Positions 41,500 to 52,338 of a stretch of DNA of 64,000 bases are shown piece after piece. Made by a program: the position numbers and the translations under genes. Source of the stretch: Bolinopsis microptera (Eukaryota; Ctenophora; Tentaculata; Lobata; Bolinopsidae); NCBI RefSeq assembly GCF_026151205.1, contig NC_087082.1, forward strand, positions 18,569,401-18,633,400, given 5' to 3'. A model generated the notes under the pieces. It ran no database searches and had not been told where the DNA came from. It worked only from the letters and a program-made list of their open reading frames with translations. The number at the start of each line of letters is the position of its first letter. Positions within the stretch are counted from its first letter, which is position 1.

Positions 41500-41654
41500 C
41501 ATGAATCGGTCTTCTTCATCAGGAAACACACCTCAGTGTGCTCGCCTACAACGGCAAACATTTGCATCGGTTTGCCGTTGTTAGTGGACTTGTTGCGGAG
41601 GAACTTGATGACCCCTTTTACATAGGTATATCTCTTTTCGCTTGTAGATTCCAT
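41500..41654 (-). pseudogene. OB-like first exon (TYVKG), copy A, frameshifted
   Basis: ATG in good context, MESTSEKRYTYVKGVIKFLR, then GKPMQMFAVVGEHTEVC. The following codons are shifted relative to paralogues, which have a YFP segment. The sequence up to donor GTAAAT still contains codons for PDEEDRFM in another frame. Copy B has the same shift, so the damage predates the duplication. Confidence 0.6.
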
Positions 41655-41867
41655 GGCTAAAGTAAACATCGAATTAATATAAGAAACAACATGAAAATAG
41701 TTCAATACTAGTTCATAGAGCAAAACTCAGTCTGAATACATAACACAGTTTTAACAATATAGATGACACTAGGAGACATTTCAAAACAACGGTAGAACTT
41801 CAAAATCTAAGGTACAGTAGTTTCTAGAACAAAGTGTATTCCGCCGTGGATTCTATTCGGTTTGTCT

Positions 41868-42000
41868 GTACAGTTTTGAAATGAGATAAGAGAATGATTA
41901 AATGGAGAATGATAATAAATTAAAAACTAACTCTCGTGTTGTTTTGAAATGAGATGAGAGAATGATTAAATAGAGAATGATAATAAATTAAAAAGTAAAC
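41868..42000. repeat. 73-bp repeat array, copy 5
   Basis: About 1.8 units, preceded by the CCGCCGTGGATTCTATTCGG block. Confidence 0.8.
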
Positions 42001-42095
42001 TTACACAAGTATTACTTGTGTATTTAAATATACGTCTTGTTACAATGAAAGTCATGATAAAAACTAGTTTAGAAAGAAAACATTAAGTTACTCAC

Positions 42096-42252
42096 TAAAC
42101 TTTTCCCCTTGCTTGAGGCGGTAGGGGGGTCTTGAAGTCCTCTTCTTCTTTGGAGCGAGTCCCGGGTTGGTTTCAGGGATGTTCTTTTCCCATACTTTTA
42201 GTGTATGATACCCGTTTGATATCGATGCGATCCCCTCGATTGAGACCCCGTT
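42096..42252 (-). CDS. Second exon of the OB-like gene, copy C1
   Basis: Acceptor TACTAG, donor GTGAGT. Encodes NGVSIEGIASISNGYHTLKV, then PKKKRTS. A run of six C here (five at 49540-49570) puts the C-terminal codons of the two copies in different frames. Confidence 0.55.
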
Positions 42253-42419
42253 CTAGTATTAAAAAAAAAACATTTTCTTGTCTCTCTCTGTAAGATACAA
42301 CATAGATAACATTTTTTGTTTATTCATTAAAGTTTCTTATTTTTTATTTAAGGCTTAACTATTACCATAAAAATCATTTGTGAATCATGTATTTAAAAAC
42401 AATATCCACTAAGACTTAC

Positions 42420-42584
42420 GTTGAATCTTTCCTCGTTAGACGAGGGCAAATAACTACAGACCTCCGTCGGGTCTCCGACCACCGCAAACATCAACATCTG
42501 TTTTCCGTTTACGGTGGTTTTTTCCCTCAGGAATTTCACAATCCCCTTCACATATGTGTGTTTTTTGTTGTTGTTTTCATCCAT
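42420..42584 (-). CDS. OB-like first exon (TYVKG), copy C1, intact
   Basis: 55 codons from ATG to donor GTAAGT in phase 0: MDENNNKKHTYVKGIVKFLR, GKQMLMFAVVGDPTEV and YLPSSNEERFN. Together with the next exon this gives a domain of about 80 residues with an OB-fold-like pattern, then a basic tail. A role in binding single-stranded DNA beside the polymerase is plausible but unproven. Confidence 0.6.
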
Positions 42585-43019
42585 CTAAGGAAACATTAAA
42601 TCAGTATAAGAAACATGAAAATAACTCAATATTAGTTCATAGAGTAAAGCACAATCCGAATATATAACTTGGTTCTAATATGATTGAATTGACTGCTCTC
42701 CATTCCAATAATAATAATAAATCATATCAGATGATTTTAAAAATGTTCTATATTTACTGTGAGCTTGAATTCGGTTAGAGAAACATTAGAACGGGAGAAC
42801 TCTTTAAAAAGGGTTACTGAATAACCCCTAAAAGCTTAAATTTTTACAAGTATCGGAAAATGCTCGAAATTTTTACAAGTGTCGAAAATGCTCGAACTTT
42901 TTACAAGATATTTTCAGGTGGGTCAAAGGGGGCTTTATATTACTACTTATGGAAATTAAAAAAACAATTTATATTTTACAAATTACAATACTATTTACAA
43001 TTTACAGTTCAAAAATCAA

Positions 43020-43260
43020 ATCCCAAATCTCGCAGCATTCTTCGGTTTGGAGAGCGCAAGTACAACTTGGCCAGCTCTTTCTTCTCGAGCTGTCTTGCGG
43101 TACAGTTCTCGATAGAGATAACAGCCAAGCTGCTAAGTCTATCGTTCGTCATGGTTCTTTTTTTTGTCACATTCATTACATCTACCTCTGCTGCGCGGAA
43201 GTTAATGTAATAAGAGCAGCCCCTACACTTCCAATATCCAGCCTGATGTTCCAGCGATGT
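43020..43260 (-). pseudogene. RanBP2-type zinc-finger gene, 3' half, copy C1
   Basis: Carries GYWKCRGCSYYINF and then, in another frame, DRLSSLAVISIENCTARQ and ELAKLYLRSPNRR. The first zinc finger is absent and an 8-T run shifts the frame. The most complete copy is at 51590-51950. Confidence 0.55.
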
Positions 43261-43398
43261 TCCTTTATGTAAAGCTGAAATATCATTAAATAGGAGTTAA
43301 CATTATAGTTTTACATTCTAGTGTATTTATCTTAGTCAATATCTGTCACTATCTAAAAAAAAGTATTCAATATTGTGAGAGGGTTTAAATAAAATTAC

Positions 43399-43596
43399 CG
43401 TTAAAAAGTCAGCTTCTGATTCGGGGAAATACGATATAACTTTAACTCGACCTTCGAGATTCGGTATTGCAAACTTCTGTATGTCCTTATTGTTCATTGT
43501 CTTGGATGTCTTAAGATACTTTACAGTTCCAGGTCCAATAGGGATGTCACTTTCAGGGATGTGATCACTTTTTTATTACAATTTTGATTCGTCCAT
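43399..43596 (-). pseudogene. OB-like exon (YFPESE), copy C1, stop after five codons
   Basis: Starts MDESKL then stops; the rest is open: PIGPGTVKYLKTSKTMNNKD, KFAIPNLEGRVKVISYFP and ESEADFLT up to donor GTAATT. The layout matches the TYVKG exon (GxVKYL, K, FA, V-x-V, YFP, E-x-x-F-x), so it is a diverged paralogue. A sister copy is at 50876-51055. Confidence 0.5.
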
Positions 43597-43811
43597 GGCT
43601 AAAGTAAAAATCGAATTAATATAAGAAACAACATGAAAATAGTTCAATACTAGTTCATAGAGCAAAACTCAGTCTAAATACATAACACAGTTTTAACAAT
43701 ATAGATGACACTAGGAGACATTTCAAAACAACGGTAGAACTTCAAATTCTAAGGTACAATAGTTTCTAGAACAAAGTGTATTCCGCCGTGGATTCTATTC
43801 GGTTTGTCTGT

Positions 43812-44122
43812 ACAGTTTTGAAATGTGATAAGAGAATGATTAAATGGAGAATGATGATAACTTAATAAATTAAAAACTAACTCTCGTGTTGTTTTGAAAT
43901 GAGATGAGAGAATGATTAAATAGAGAATGATAATAAATTAAAAAGTAAACTTACTCTCGTGTTGTTTTGAAATGAGATAAGAGAATGATTAAATAGAGAA
44001 TGATAATAAATTAAAAAGTAAACTTACTCTCGTGTTGTTTTGAAATGAGATAAGAGAATGATTAAATAGAGAATGATAATAAATTAAAAAGTAAACTAAC
44101 TCTCGTGTTGTTTTGAAATGAG
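43812..44122. repeat. 73-bp repeat array, copy 6
   Basis: About four units, the longest clean run; successive starts at 43926 and 43999 define the 73-bp period. Confidence 0.85.
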
Positions 44123-44359
44123 AGGTTGTGGTGTTACTGTTCTTGGAGGTACGGGTGGTTAAGGTTTTGGTTTTATTGTTTGGGAACACTCCCCCTTCTG
44201 GATCTCACTGAAGATATAGGAGTTGAGATAAAGCATCAGTTTTGAATTAGCTCTTTAATCTAGATAGAGTATCTACACTTTTAAAGTTGTTTAGTATTAG
44301 GAAGTGGTTTTGATCATTATGGCTCTATTTTGGTGCCGTTATATTTGAGTTAGAAATAA

Positions 44360-44760
44360 TTCTAGTAAATTTTTTGGTGATAGCTACCCCCCTGGCTACG
44401 TGCCTGATCAGACCAATCGCAAAAGCTTCTCAGTTTAAATTGATTTTATATAATATTTTGAATAAAGCATACCTGTCGAGTTCTGTTGTCGATGATGACC
44501 GTATACCAATGATTACCAGGGTTGCCGACCAATTATATCATACGTCATCGGATCTCCGTATTGTATTATGTCCGAAGTTTTGGCAGTAAAGTGCTCACAA
44601 CACAGCTTCTGAAGGCTCTAGAAGGTTCCCGATACCGTCAGAGTGTTCAGTACACTGCATTCTATCACATAAGAACCCTAAAAGAAGTCCCAGGGCTCGA
44701 GCAAAAAAGCGTGATATTTGCCCGTAACAGCCTCTACTATAGGGATCTTTACTATTAACT
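44360..44760. other. Unassigned segment
   Basis: A plus-strand frame (44374-44589) with FKLILYNILNKAYLSSSVVD is open but unrecognised. The 3' side (GTAACAGCCTCTACTATAGG) resembles a phrase inside the foldback interior. It may be a remnant of that element's relatives. Confidence 0.3.
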
Positions 44761-44952
44761 GTTTATACTCGACTTTCGGTTCTGATTGATAGCAACTCCG
44801 GTAATAAGTTGAGAACTTTAAATTCAAGGAATATATCATTCTACCTATGAACATTATAAAAGGTTAATAATTATTACAAAGATAATATATGACATTTATA
44901 TATAAATTTACCTGAACTTCTAAAATTATTGGTATCGCATAAGAAGCATTAC

Positions 44953-45078
44953 CTCTAGGTTCGGGGTGGGTTGTGAGGCCCACCACCGATAAATCTGTAC
45001 CTCCCCTCCTTCTTCGATCGATGAGGTAGCTTTCAATAAATACACGTAAAAAAGCACTCTTGATACTATACCTTTCAT
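44953..45078 (-). CDS. OB-like MKGIVSG exon with WW end
   Basis: Starts MKGIVSRVLFYVYLLKATSS, then EEGGEVQIYRWWASQPTPNLE before donor GTAATGC. The middle STEKKTKNG part is deleted in frame. Its donor is the unoccupied equivalent of the foldback target. Confidence 0.55.
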
Positions 45079-45207
45079 TTTCTGAATATAAGTGAATTAT
45101 AAAGTAAAATGTTCAATGTAAGCGTAACGGTAATCTTGAAATTGTTGTACAAAATGAAGTATGGCAATTATGTAAGCAGTCTCTATTTGCTTAAGATTCG
45201 TAGATTA

Positions 45208-45357
45208 TTTGTAACCGATATATCTGCACCTCCCCTCCTTCTTCAATCATTGTTGTTTTAGACAGATAGACTTCGCTGTATTGGGGGCTATTTTTTGTTT
45301 TTTTTTCTCTGTGCTCACTCCTACAAAAAACACAACCCCCGAAACGATTCCTTTCAT
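45208..45357 (-). pseudogene. OB-like MKGIVSG exon, frameshifted copy
   Basis: MKGIVSGVVFFVGVSTEKK is followed by a shift in an A-run; EVYLSKTTMIEEGGEVQIYR continues in another frame. The end is replaced before the WW residues. Confidence 0.55.
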
Positions 45358-45359
45358 TC

Positions 45360-46012
45360 TGAATATAAGTGAATTATAAAGTAAGACCTTGAAAATGATG
45401 TCCATGAAAATATGTCCGTAATAATTAAGTCCGATAACGTAATTAACAATTAATGCAGAGTATGATTATAATACAATTTATCTCCGAACGTTTAATGTCT
45501 ATACTTCTAAAGATTAAAATAAAAATAATCTATATATAATAAGACCTTCTACTCTTTAATTTGGGTTCATACTACATGATATAGAATTACAACTAACATC
45601 TCAATATTCCTCAGAATCCCCAAGAAATATTTTCTCACATAAGTTAATAGTCCGAAGTTTACTTATAACTGTTTTATACTTTAACTTTAAATTACTGAAC
45701 TTTAAATTCAAGGAACGGTGTATATCATTCTACCTATAAACATTATAAAAGGTTAATAGTTATTACAACTGTTTTTAAATCAGTCAGGACCGCCAGAGAG
45801 AGAGTCAGGAGGATATGTTTTTCTTCCTCCTTGTATCTGACAAGTTACCTCTTCAGACGTGTACTCCTGCTCCTTAGTACAACCAGTAAAATAATTATTA
45901 GCTGGGATAAAATTCTGTTTACATTACTTTAAATGCCTTGTTAATTATTAACGTGGGATTAACTTTTTAATAGAGTAATTTGAATAATAATTCATAAGCT
46001 TATTAATAGGTA
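45360..46012. other. Repeated flank DNA
   Basis: Related to 7140-7679 and 36110-36620. It contains a third copy of the start of duplication H (45935-46015). No exon seen. Confidence 0.5.
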
Positions 46013-46380
46013 TCATAAACAGTACACTCTGTCCTGAACTAGGCTGTATGCTATCCAGGGATGGGAAATGTACCAATCTTCTTTGAATCTGGCAGTTTTC
46101 TTCGCATCCCTCATCTCCTCATTCCAAGGGAACTCAATCCCCCTGGGCTGCTTTGGTCCAGTATTTCGAGATCCAATGTCATGAGATGTAACTCTGGACT
46201 TCTGGACTGACTCAGGTTTGGTAGTAGATGGGGTTAGGTCTATAAGCGAAATGGTTGTAGGCGGTGTTAGGTATTCAGGTGGGGTTGGAGTGACACTGGC
46301 AGGCTCTGGAAGTCGGAAGCTCACGCCCCTTGTTGGTTGTTCGGTGATGAATACGGTGCGGTGCTCGGGGAGGACGGGCT
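46013..46380 (-). CDS. Pro/Thr-rich exon ending in a TTF-like zinc-finger half
   Basis: After acceptor AATAG the frame has a proline/threonine-rich stretch (TPTPPEYLTPPTTISLIDL) and then ARFKEDWYISHPWIAYSL and VYC before a stop. The W-x(5)-W-x-x-Y-S...C pattern is the start of the TTF-type zinc finger found before hAT-family transposases and their domesticated relatives. The second cysteine pair is lost. Truncated. Confidence 0.45.
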
Positions 46381-46421
46381 ATTAAAATAGGGAGGGGGCT
46401 GTATATAATATTTATAGTCCT

Positions 46422-46655
46422 CTATAGGGTAACAATTTGTGTCACTTCAGCTTTATCCTGCTGATTGAGCGTGGTTGCACGCTTCTTGGTGGGGGCTGCC
46501 GTGTTCGCAGTCTTCTTGGTGGGGGCTGCCGTGTTCGCAGTCTTCTTGGTGGGGGGTGCCGTGGTCGCAGGTGCCCCTGCAGGTTTCTCACATTTCCTCT
46601 TCTTGTCTGTTATCATTATTGACTTGAAGAATTCTTCATTTACCTTGTCACTCAT
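46422..46655 (-). CDS. Small basic protein with shared C-terminal tag
   Basis: 77 codons from ATG (MSDKVNEEFFKSIMITDKK) through three Lys/Thr/Ala repeats (TKKTANTAAP) to TLNQQDKAEVTQIVTL. It is the undamaged relative of the exon split by the RTE at 36889. The start has a favourable upstream AGG. May be a complete small gene or the 3' end of the gene whose exons lie at 46763-47277. Confidence 0.45.
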   Translation of the reverse strand: MSDKVNEEFFKSIMITDKKRKCEKPAGAPATTAPPTKKTANTAAPTKKTANTAAPTKKRATTLNQQDKAEVTQIVTL

Positions 46656-46762
46656 CCTTTAATTAAGAAGGATTGTGAACATATAATTAACTTAATAGAT
46701 ACCTTTATTCTGGGTAGTGAGCCATGAATTTAAAGTTAGTTAAATTCACTTATAGCATTTTC

Positions 46763-47056
46763 CTACATTTCCAGTCTCCTGGTTATGGAGGTGGTGGAGG
46801 TGCAGGAGGCAGGATGGGCGGCAGCAGCAGGAGCCTGGAGGTCGGTGGAGGCAGCAGCGATTGGAGCTGGAGGGGCAACTGGAGGGGCAATTGGAGGGGT
46901 GGCCATAGCCCCTATAGAGACGGGTGGAGGGGCAGGAGCAGTTGGAGGGGCGGCAGCCGACTGCATGTAAAAATTAATAGGGCGGGACGACGCACCTATT
47001 GTGTCCAACTTCAGATAGTGTGTCTCTATCCATATATCTGTCTTGGATGGATCTCT
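46763..47056 (-). CDS. Pro/Ala-rich exon
   Basis: After acceptor TCTTCAG: RDPSKTDIWIETHYLKLD and SSRPINFYMQSAAAPP, then a long proline/alanine-rich low-complexity stretch, ending TSITRRLEM. Disordered linker. Confidence 0.35.
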   Translation of the reverse strand, partial: RDPSKTDIWIETHYLKLDTIGASSRPINFYMQSAAAPPTAPAPPPVSIGAMATPPIAPPVAPPAPIAAASTDLQAPAAAAHPASCTSTTSITRRLEM

Positions 47057-47170
47057 CTTCCTGAAGAGATTTGTGGTTTAATCTCGCAGAATATTTTGGT
47101 AGTACATTATTATCTAATATGAAGACAATCATAAATAAAGCTTATCAACTTTATGATAGTGACGACTTAC

Positions 47171-47277
47171 TGGTGGAACCTCGTGTGGCTTTTCCTGTTG
47201 CTTTTCGTGAAACCATTCCCAGTTTTCCCTCTTGATCCACAAAGAGAGCAGTAATACCGGTCAGGGTTTTTTGGCAT
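47171..47277 (-). CDS. C2H2-type zinc-finger first exon
   Basis: ATG after GAAAGA, MPKNPDRYYCSLCGSRGK, then a Lys/Ser-rich loop and SHTRFH before donor GTAAGT. C-x2-C and H-x3-H are spaced as in a C2H2 finger, although with a long loop. It probably starts the gene that continues at 47056. Confidence 0.45.
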
Positions 47278-47387
47278 TCTTTCTTGATGATAAGAGATAT
47301 GATATTATATATATTTTTAATCCTGAAGATATCTTCTGCTCTAACTGTGGTCTAACGGTTTAACCATTTATTCATACTACACAATAT

Positions 47388-49400
47388 CATTGTAATTTTT
47401 TACTTTTTTGCAGTTGTTTCCCCCATTGAACATTGAGAGAAGTTAATCAACCCTTCGGTCTCCAACCCGCTAAAAATATTCAGAAATAATAAGGATAAAG
47501 CAGAGTTTTTAAAAGCAGGCCAAGAAAGCAATGATTTAAATAAAGATAAAAGAGAAATGAAGACAAAACACAAGTTAGATCAAAATAAAGATTAAGATAA
47601 AATAAAAAAGGAGATATGCAAGTAAGAAATAACGAAATAATAAAGAAAAAGATTTAGATTCAAAGATATAAAAATACAAATTGAATCATATTATATATTT
47701 AAACTATAATATAATAATGATGCGGCTACATTTTACCTCATAGTCACAGCTGCTATTCGGTTGTTGTTAACTTCTTCACCATTCTGTCTTGAAGCTTCTA
47801 ACAAGATCTGTAGCTTTAAAATCTTATTTGAGCTGCATTCCAACATCCTCAGAGAGAAAACCACGTAGATTCTGATCTAATGTTGCTGTGTTTAGCTGTG
47901 TGTTTGAACCCTTAGCGGACTACCCTCGTCTACCCTCTCTAACCACTCCACAATGGAATTTCAAACTCTATAGGGACCGATCGTGATTGTTACTGAGCTC
48001 ATGATACTGGTAACCTTGAAACTTGATCACTGTTTACTTCTGACACCATGTAATGATTCTTGTGTAGGTAATAAAACAAGTAGCCGTTTCTTATAACTTA
48101 TATAAAGTAAGAATCATACGGACAAAATATAGAGGCTGGTACAGTTTTTCATGGCCGTGGGAATAGCGTCCTTAAGATAATGCCGGTCTATTTTTCCTGG
48201 AACTGGGAGTCGGACTCTCCGCTGTACCAGCGGGGAAGGATTGCTATCACTTCGGACAGGATCGAGGACATTAGGGCGTCCATGTTTTGGTCATGGGGTC
48301 CACTGAATCCGTACAGTGCTGCCATCATGAGGGCCAGGATCTGCGCATACACTCTTCGTTTCCATATTTTAACGGGATGGGACGAGCGGGTAGAGGTATC
48401 TATCCTGTCCAGGATGGGTTTGAGATGTTGAAAAAGAGATATTCCCTCTTTTGTGGCAACTGCGTATGATATCTCGGCTATGAGAGGGGTTATTTCCACG
48501 TAACAGGTGCACCTCTCCTGTGGGTCGAGGCTGTCTAAGTCGAGAGGTTCCAGATTCCTGTAGAAGTTGAGTGTGCTGCTTGGTTTGCTCTGGATCACTC
48601 GTCCTATCATTGTGTGTTCTTACAAGGGGCTAGAAAAAGGGTTTGGGTGTTAATTAGGTTAGTTATTATCGTTTGCAAGTAGATAATAGTGCAATTTGGG
48701 CTTGGCATGATTTGCAGTTGGTATTACTGATCATGCGATGCACATTTTAAGGGAAAGGGATTGTAATGATTACTCGTGTAGGTAATAAAACAACTAGCCG
48801 TTTCTTACAGACTAGATCAAATTATAAAGGGGGGTTATGAAACAATTAATAGGTTAGTACATATGAATAATCAATATAATATAATACTACAACACTGTTG
48901 CTTGGACACACTTCTTTTCTATTGATTTGACAATTTCATCACCGCTTATATACAAATCTGAACCAGGTTGATTTACTTACAGTACATTCGCTGTCATCAG
49001 GTGATAATACGCAATAAGATGGGACTAAGTCATCTATGACTATTTAAGGACGGTGTTCTGTTCTTCATCGTCGTCGCCATTTTGCTGTTTGTCTTTCAAT
49101 AATACACATGTTTAAACTAAAAACCAAAAAACCCAGGTTTATTATCATCCTGGAATATTATTATATATAATAATATATTATAAATCAATTATACAATAGC
49201 TTAATATGTAATTTAAGCTTGAATATATAGCAGACGGTGAAAATAGTTCAAAATGATCGTCAAGAACAACTGTACACTTAACACTAGACTTGTGCCACAA
49301 AGATTCCTAAAATTCCATATCCAGGAACTTGATTAGGTCCTGAAATATATAACTACGATTAATAGTATTATTTGAGATAGGTATACCATAGTTGAATTAT
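47388..49400. repeat. Segmental duplication D, copy 1
   Basis: From TTTTTTGCAGTTG to the CATAGTTGAATTATAATAAA block; repeated at 59470-61090. Copy 2 lacks about 380 bp (equivalent of 47821-48200). Confidence 0.8.
48188..48610 (-). CDS. Unknown 140-aa protein MIGRVIQ, copy 1
   Basis: ATG in good context (ACACAATGAT), MIGRVIQSKPSSTLNFYRN, PLIAEISYAVATKEGISLF and VYAQILALMMAALYGFSGP. A soluble helical protein is predicted; the hydrophobic ILALMMAALYGF stretch is short for a membrane segment. Copy 2 (59879-60283) differs by only a few residues. No family recognised. Confidence 0.5.
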   Translation of the reverse strand: MIGRVIQSKPSSTLNFYRNLEPLDLDSLDPQERCTCYVEITPLIAEISYAVATKEGISLFQHLKPILDRIDTSTRSSHPVKIWKRRVYAQILALMMAALYGFSGPHDQNMDALMSSILSEVIAILPRWYSGESDSQFQEK

Positions 49401-49867
49401 AATAAATTCAACACATTCTGAATAAAAGTCAATGTAATAGTATTACTTCTGTATTTAAATATACGTCTTGTTACAATGAAAGTCATGATAAAATCTAGTT
49501 TAGAAAGAAAACATTAAGTTACTCACTAAACTTTTCCCCTTGCTTGAGGCGGTAGGGGGTCTTGAAGTCCTCTTCTTCTTTGGAGCGGGTCCCGGGTTGG
49601 TTTCAGGGATGTTCTTTTCCCATACTTTTAGTCTATGATACCCGTTTGATATCGATGCGATCCCCTCGATTGAGACCCCGTTCTAGTATTTAAAAAAAAA
49701 CATTTTCTTGTCTCTCTCTGTAAGATACAACATAGATAACATTTTTCTGACTAAGGTGAAGATTTGTTTATTCATTAAAGTTTCTTATTTTTTATTTAAG
49801 GCTTAACTATTACCATAAAAATCATTTGTGAATCATGTATTTAAAAACAATATCCACTAAGACTTAC

Positions 49868-50030
49868 GTTGAATTTTTCCTCGTTAGACGAGGGCAAATA
49901 ACTACAGACCTCCGTCGGGTCTCCGACCACCGCAAACATCAACATCTGTTTTCCGTTTACGGTGGTTTTCTCCCTCAGGAATTTCACATTCCCCTGCACA
50001 TATGTGTGTTTTTTGTTGTTGTTTTCATCC
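49868..50030 (-). pseudogene. OB-like first exon (TYVKG), copy C2, start lost
   Basis: Same exon as 42420-42584 with donor GTAAGT, but a 4-bp deletion at the start codon puts the remaining ATG out of frame. GNVKFLRE and the FAVVG strand are still readable. Confidence 0.6.
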
Positions 50031-50469
50031 CTAAGGAAACATTAAATCAGTATAAATAAAGAAACATGAAAATAACTCAATATTAGTTCATAGAGTAAAG
50101 CACAATCCGAATATATAACTTGGTTCTAATATGATTGAATTGACTGCTCTCCATTCCAATAATAATAATAAATCATATCAGATGATTTTAAAAATGTTCT
50201 ATAGTTACTGTGAGCTTGAATTAGGTTAGAGAAACATTAGAACGGGAGAACTATGTATTTAAAAAGGGTTACTGAATAACCCCTAAAAGCTTAAATTTTT
50301 ACAAGTATCGGAAAATCCTCGAAATTTTTACAAGTGTCGAAAATGCTCAAACTTTTTACAAGATATTTTCAGGTGGGTCAAAGGGGGCTTTATATTACTA
50401 CTTATGGAAATTTAAAAAAACAATTTATATTTTACAAATTACAATACTATTTACAATTTACAGTTCAAA

Positions 50470-50720
50470 AATCAAATCCCAAATCTCGCAGCATTCTTCG
50501 GTTTGGAGAGCGCAATTACAACTTGGCCAGCTCTTTCTTCTCAAGCTGTCTTGCGGTACAGTTCTCGATAGAGATAACAGCCAAGCTGCTAAGTCTATCG
50601 TTCGTCATGGTTCTTTTGTTTGTCACATTCATTACATCTACCTCTGCTGCGGAAAATAATGTAATAAGAGCAGCCCCTACACTTCCAATATCCAGCCTGA
50701 TGTTCCAGCGATGTTCCTTT
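50470..50720 (-). pseudogene. RanBP2-type zinc-finger gene, 3' half, copy C2
   Basis: As at 43020-43260, with the second finger partly kept and the SSLAVISIENCTARQLEKK tail. Confidence 0.55.
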
Positions 50721-50875
50721 ATGTAAAGCTAAAATATCATTAAATAGGAGTTAACATTATAGTTTTACATTCTAGTGTATTTATCTTAATCAATATCTGT
50801 CACTATCTAAAAAAAAGTATTCAATATTGTGAGAGGGTTTAAATAAAATTACTGTTAAAAAGTCAGCTTCTGATT

Positions 50876-51055
50876 CGGGGAAATACGATATAACTTTAAC
50901 TCGACCTTCGAGATTCGGTATTGCAAACTTCTGTATGTCCTTATTGTTCATTGTCTTGGATGTCTTAAGATACTTTACAGTTACATGTCCAATAGGGATG
51001 TCACTTTCAGGGATGTGATCACTTTTTTATTACAATTTTGATTCGTCCTTTACAA
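50876..51055 (-). pseudogene. OB-like exon (YFPESE), copy C2
   Basis: Nearly identical to 43399-43596; the start codon region is replaced and leads into a MIVEGTVTFIG exon start (about 51060-51096). Confidence 0.5.
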
Positions 51056-51589
51056 ATACTACCGATGAATGTTACTGTACCTTCTACAATCATTCTGAGT
51101 GAGATTTTAATGTGAAAAATTAATAAAAAGCAGATTGTTTAAAACATTAATAACCAGGTCATCTAAGGAAACATTAAATCAGTATAAGAAACATGAAAAT
51201 AACTCAATATTAGTTCATAGAGTAAAGCACAATCCGAATATATAACTTGGTTCTAATATGATTGAATTGACTGCTCTCCATTCCAATAATAATAATAAAT
51301 CATATCAGATGATTTTAAAAATGTTCTATATTTACTGTGAGCTTGAATTAGGTTAGAGAAACATTAGAACGGGAGAACTATGTATTTAAAAAGGGTTACT
51401 GAATAACCCCTAAAAGCTTAAATTTTTACAAGTATCGGAAAATCCTCGAAATTTTTACAAGTGTCGAAAATGCTCAAACTTTTTACAAGATATTTTCAGG
51501 TGGGTCAAAGGGGGCTTTATATTACTACTTATGGAAATTTAAAAACAATTTATATTTTACAAATTACAATACTATTTACAATTTACAGT

Positions 51590-51950
51590 TCAAAAATCAA
51601 ATCCCAAATCTCGCAGCTCTCTTCGGTTTGGAGAGCGCAAGTACAACTTGGCCAGCTCTTTCTTCTCGAGCTGTCTTGCGGTACAGTTCTCGATAGAGAT
51701 AACAGCCAAGCTGCTAAGTCTATCGTTCGTCATGGTTCTTTTGTTTGTCACATTCATTACATCTACCTCTGCTGCGGAAGTTAATATAAGAGCAGCCCCT
51801 ACACTTCCAATATCCAGCCTGACATTCCAGCGATGTTCCTGCGCTCTTTGTGCCACTGCAGTTTGAGCAGCTGTTACCATAATGGCCACGATTCTCGTGA
51901 CTACACCTCCCGCACCTCCAATGGGAGCACCTTTTGTTAAACCTCGGCAT
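51590..51950 (-). CDS. Two RanBP2-type zinc fingers with helical tail
   Basis: Starts MPRFNKRCSHWRCGRCSHEN. Finger 1 has W-x-C-x2-C and CSNC; finger 2 is YWKCRGCSYINF with RCNECDKQ. The frame ends at DKQKNHDER. In an overlapping frame the tail RLSSLAVISIENCTARQL to RRELRDLGFDF is open to 51590. Either a frameshift or an unrecognised splice joins them. RanBP2 fingers usually bind single-stranded RNA; here the context of OB-like exons and PolB fragments suggests a nucleic-acid role. Confidence 0.6.
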
Positions 51951-52338
51951 TGCTAGATCAGAATTATTTTGTTAATATTTTGTTAGTAGACAAATTCCCT
52001 AAAAAGTGACAAAATCGAGAGGAAAAAAGCGCTTATAAATAATGTAAGAAATGTGATTGAAAGCGACAAGTGTTCCCTTTACATAAAAATACCGTTTATT
52101 ATTTTTTTGAACGTCCATCTAAGGAAACATTAAATCAATATAAAAAAAACATGAAAATAACTCAATATTAGTTCATAGAGTCCATATAAAACATACTATT
52201 TTTCTTGAACATCCATTACTAAGGAAACATTAAATCTATATTTTCGAACGTAAAACTTCTTAATTTCACTTCTTAATTTCACCATATTCATTGTTTTAAA
52301 ACTGTTTTTTCCTCAAAGTTAAAGCAATTTATTTATGA

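Larger units (their letters stand above)
49435..51060. repeat. Segmental duplication C, copy 2
   Basis: Repeat of 42000-43590 including the TYVKG first and second exons, the RanBP2 half and the YFPESE exon. A third partial copy is at 51160-51870. Confidence 0.85.

Noticed and set aside
44374-44758. Two plus-strand frames of 71 and 78 codons
   Set aside because: Overlapping, unrecognised and partly formed by a phrase also found in the foldback interior; insufficient support for a gene.
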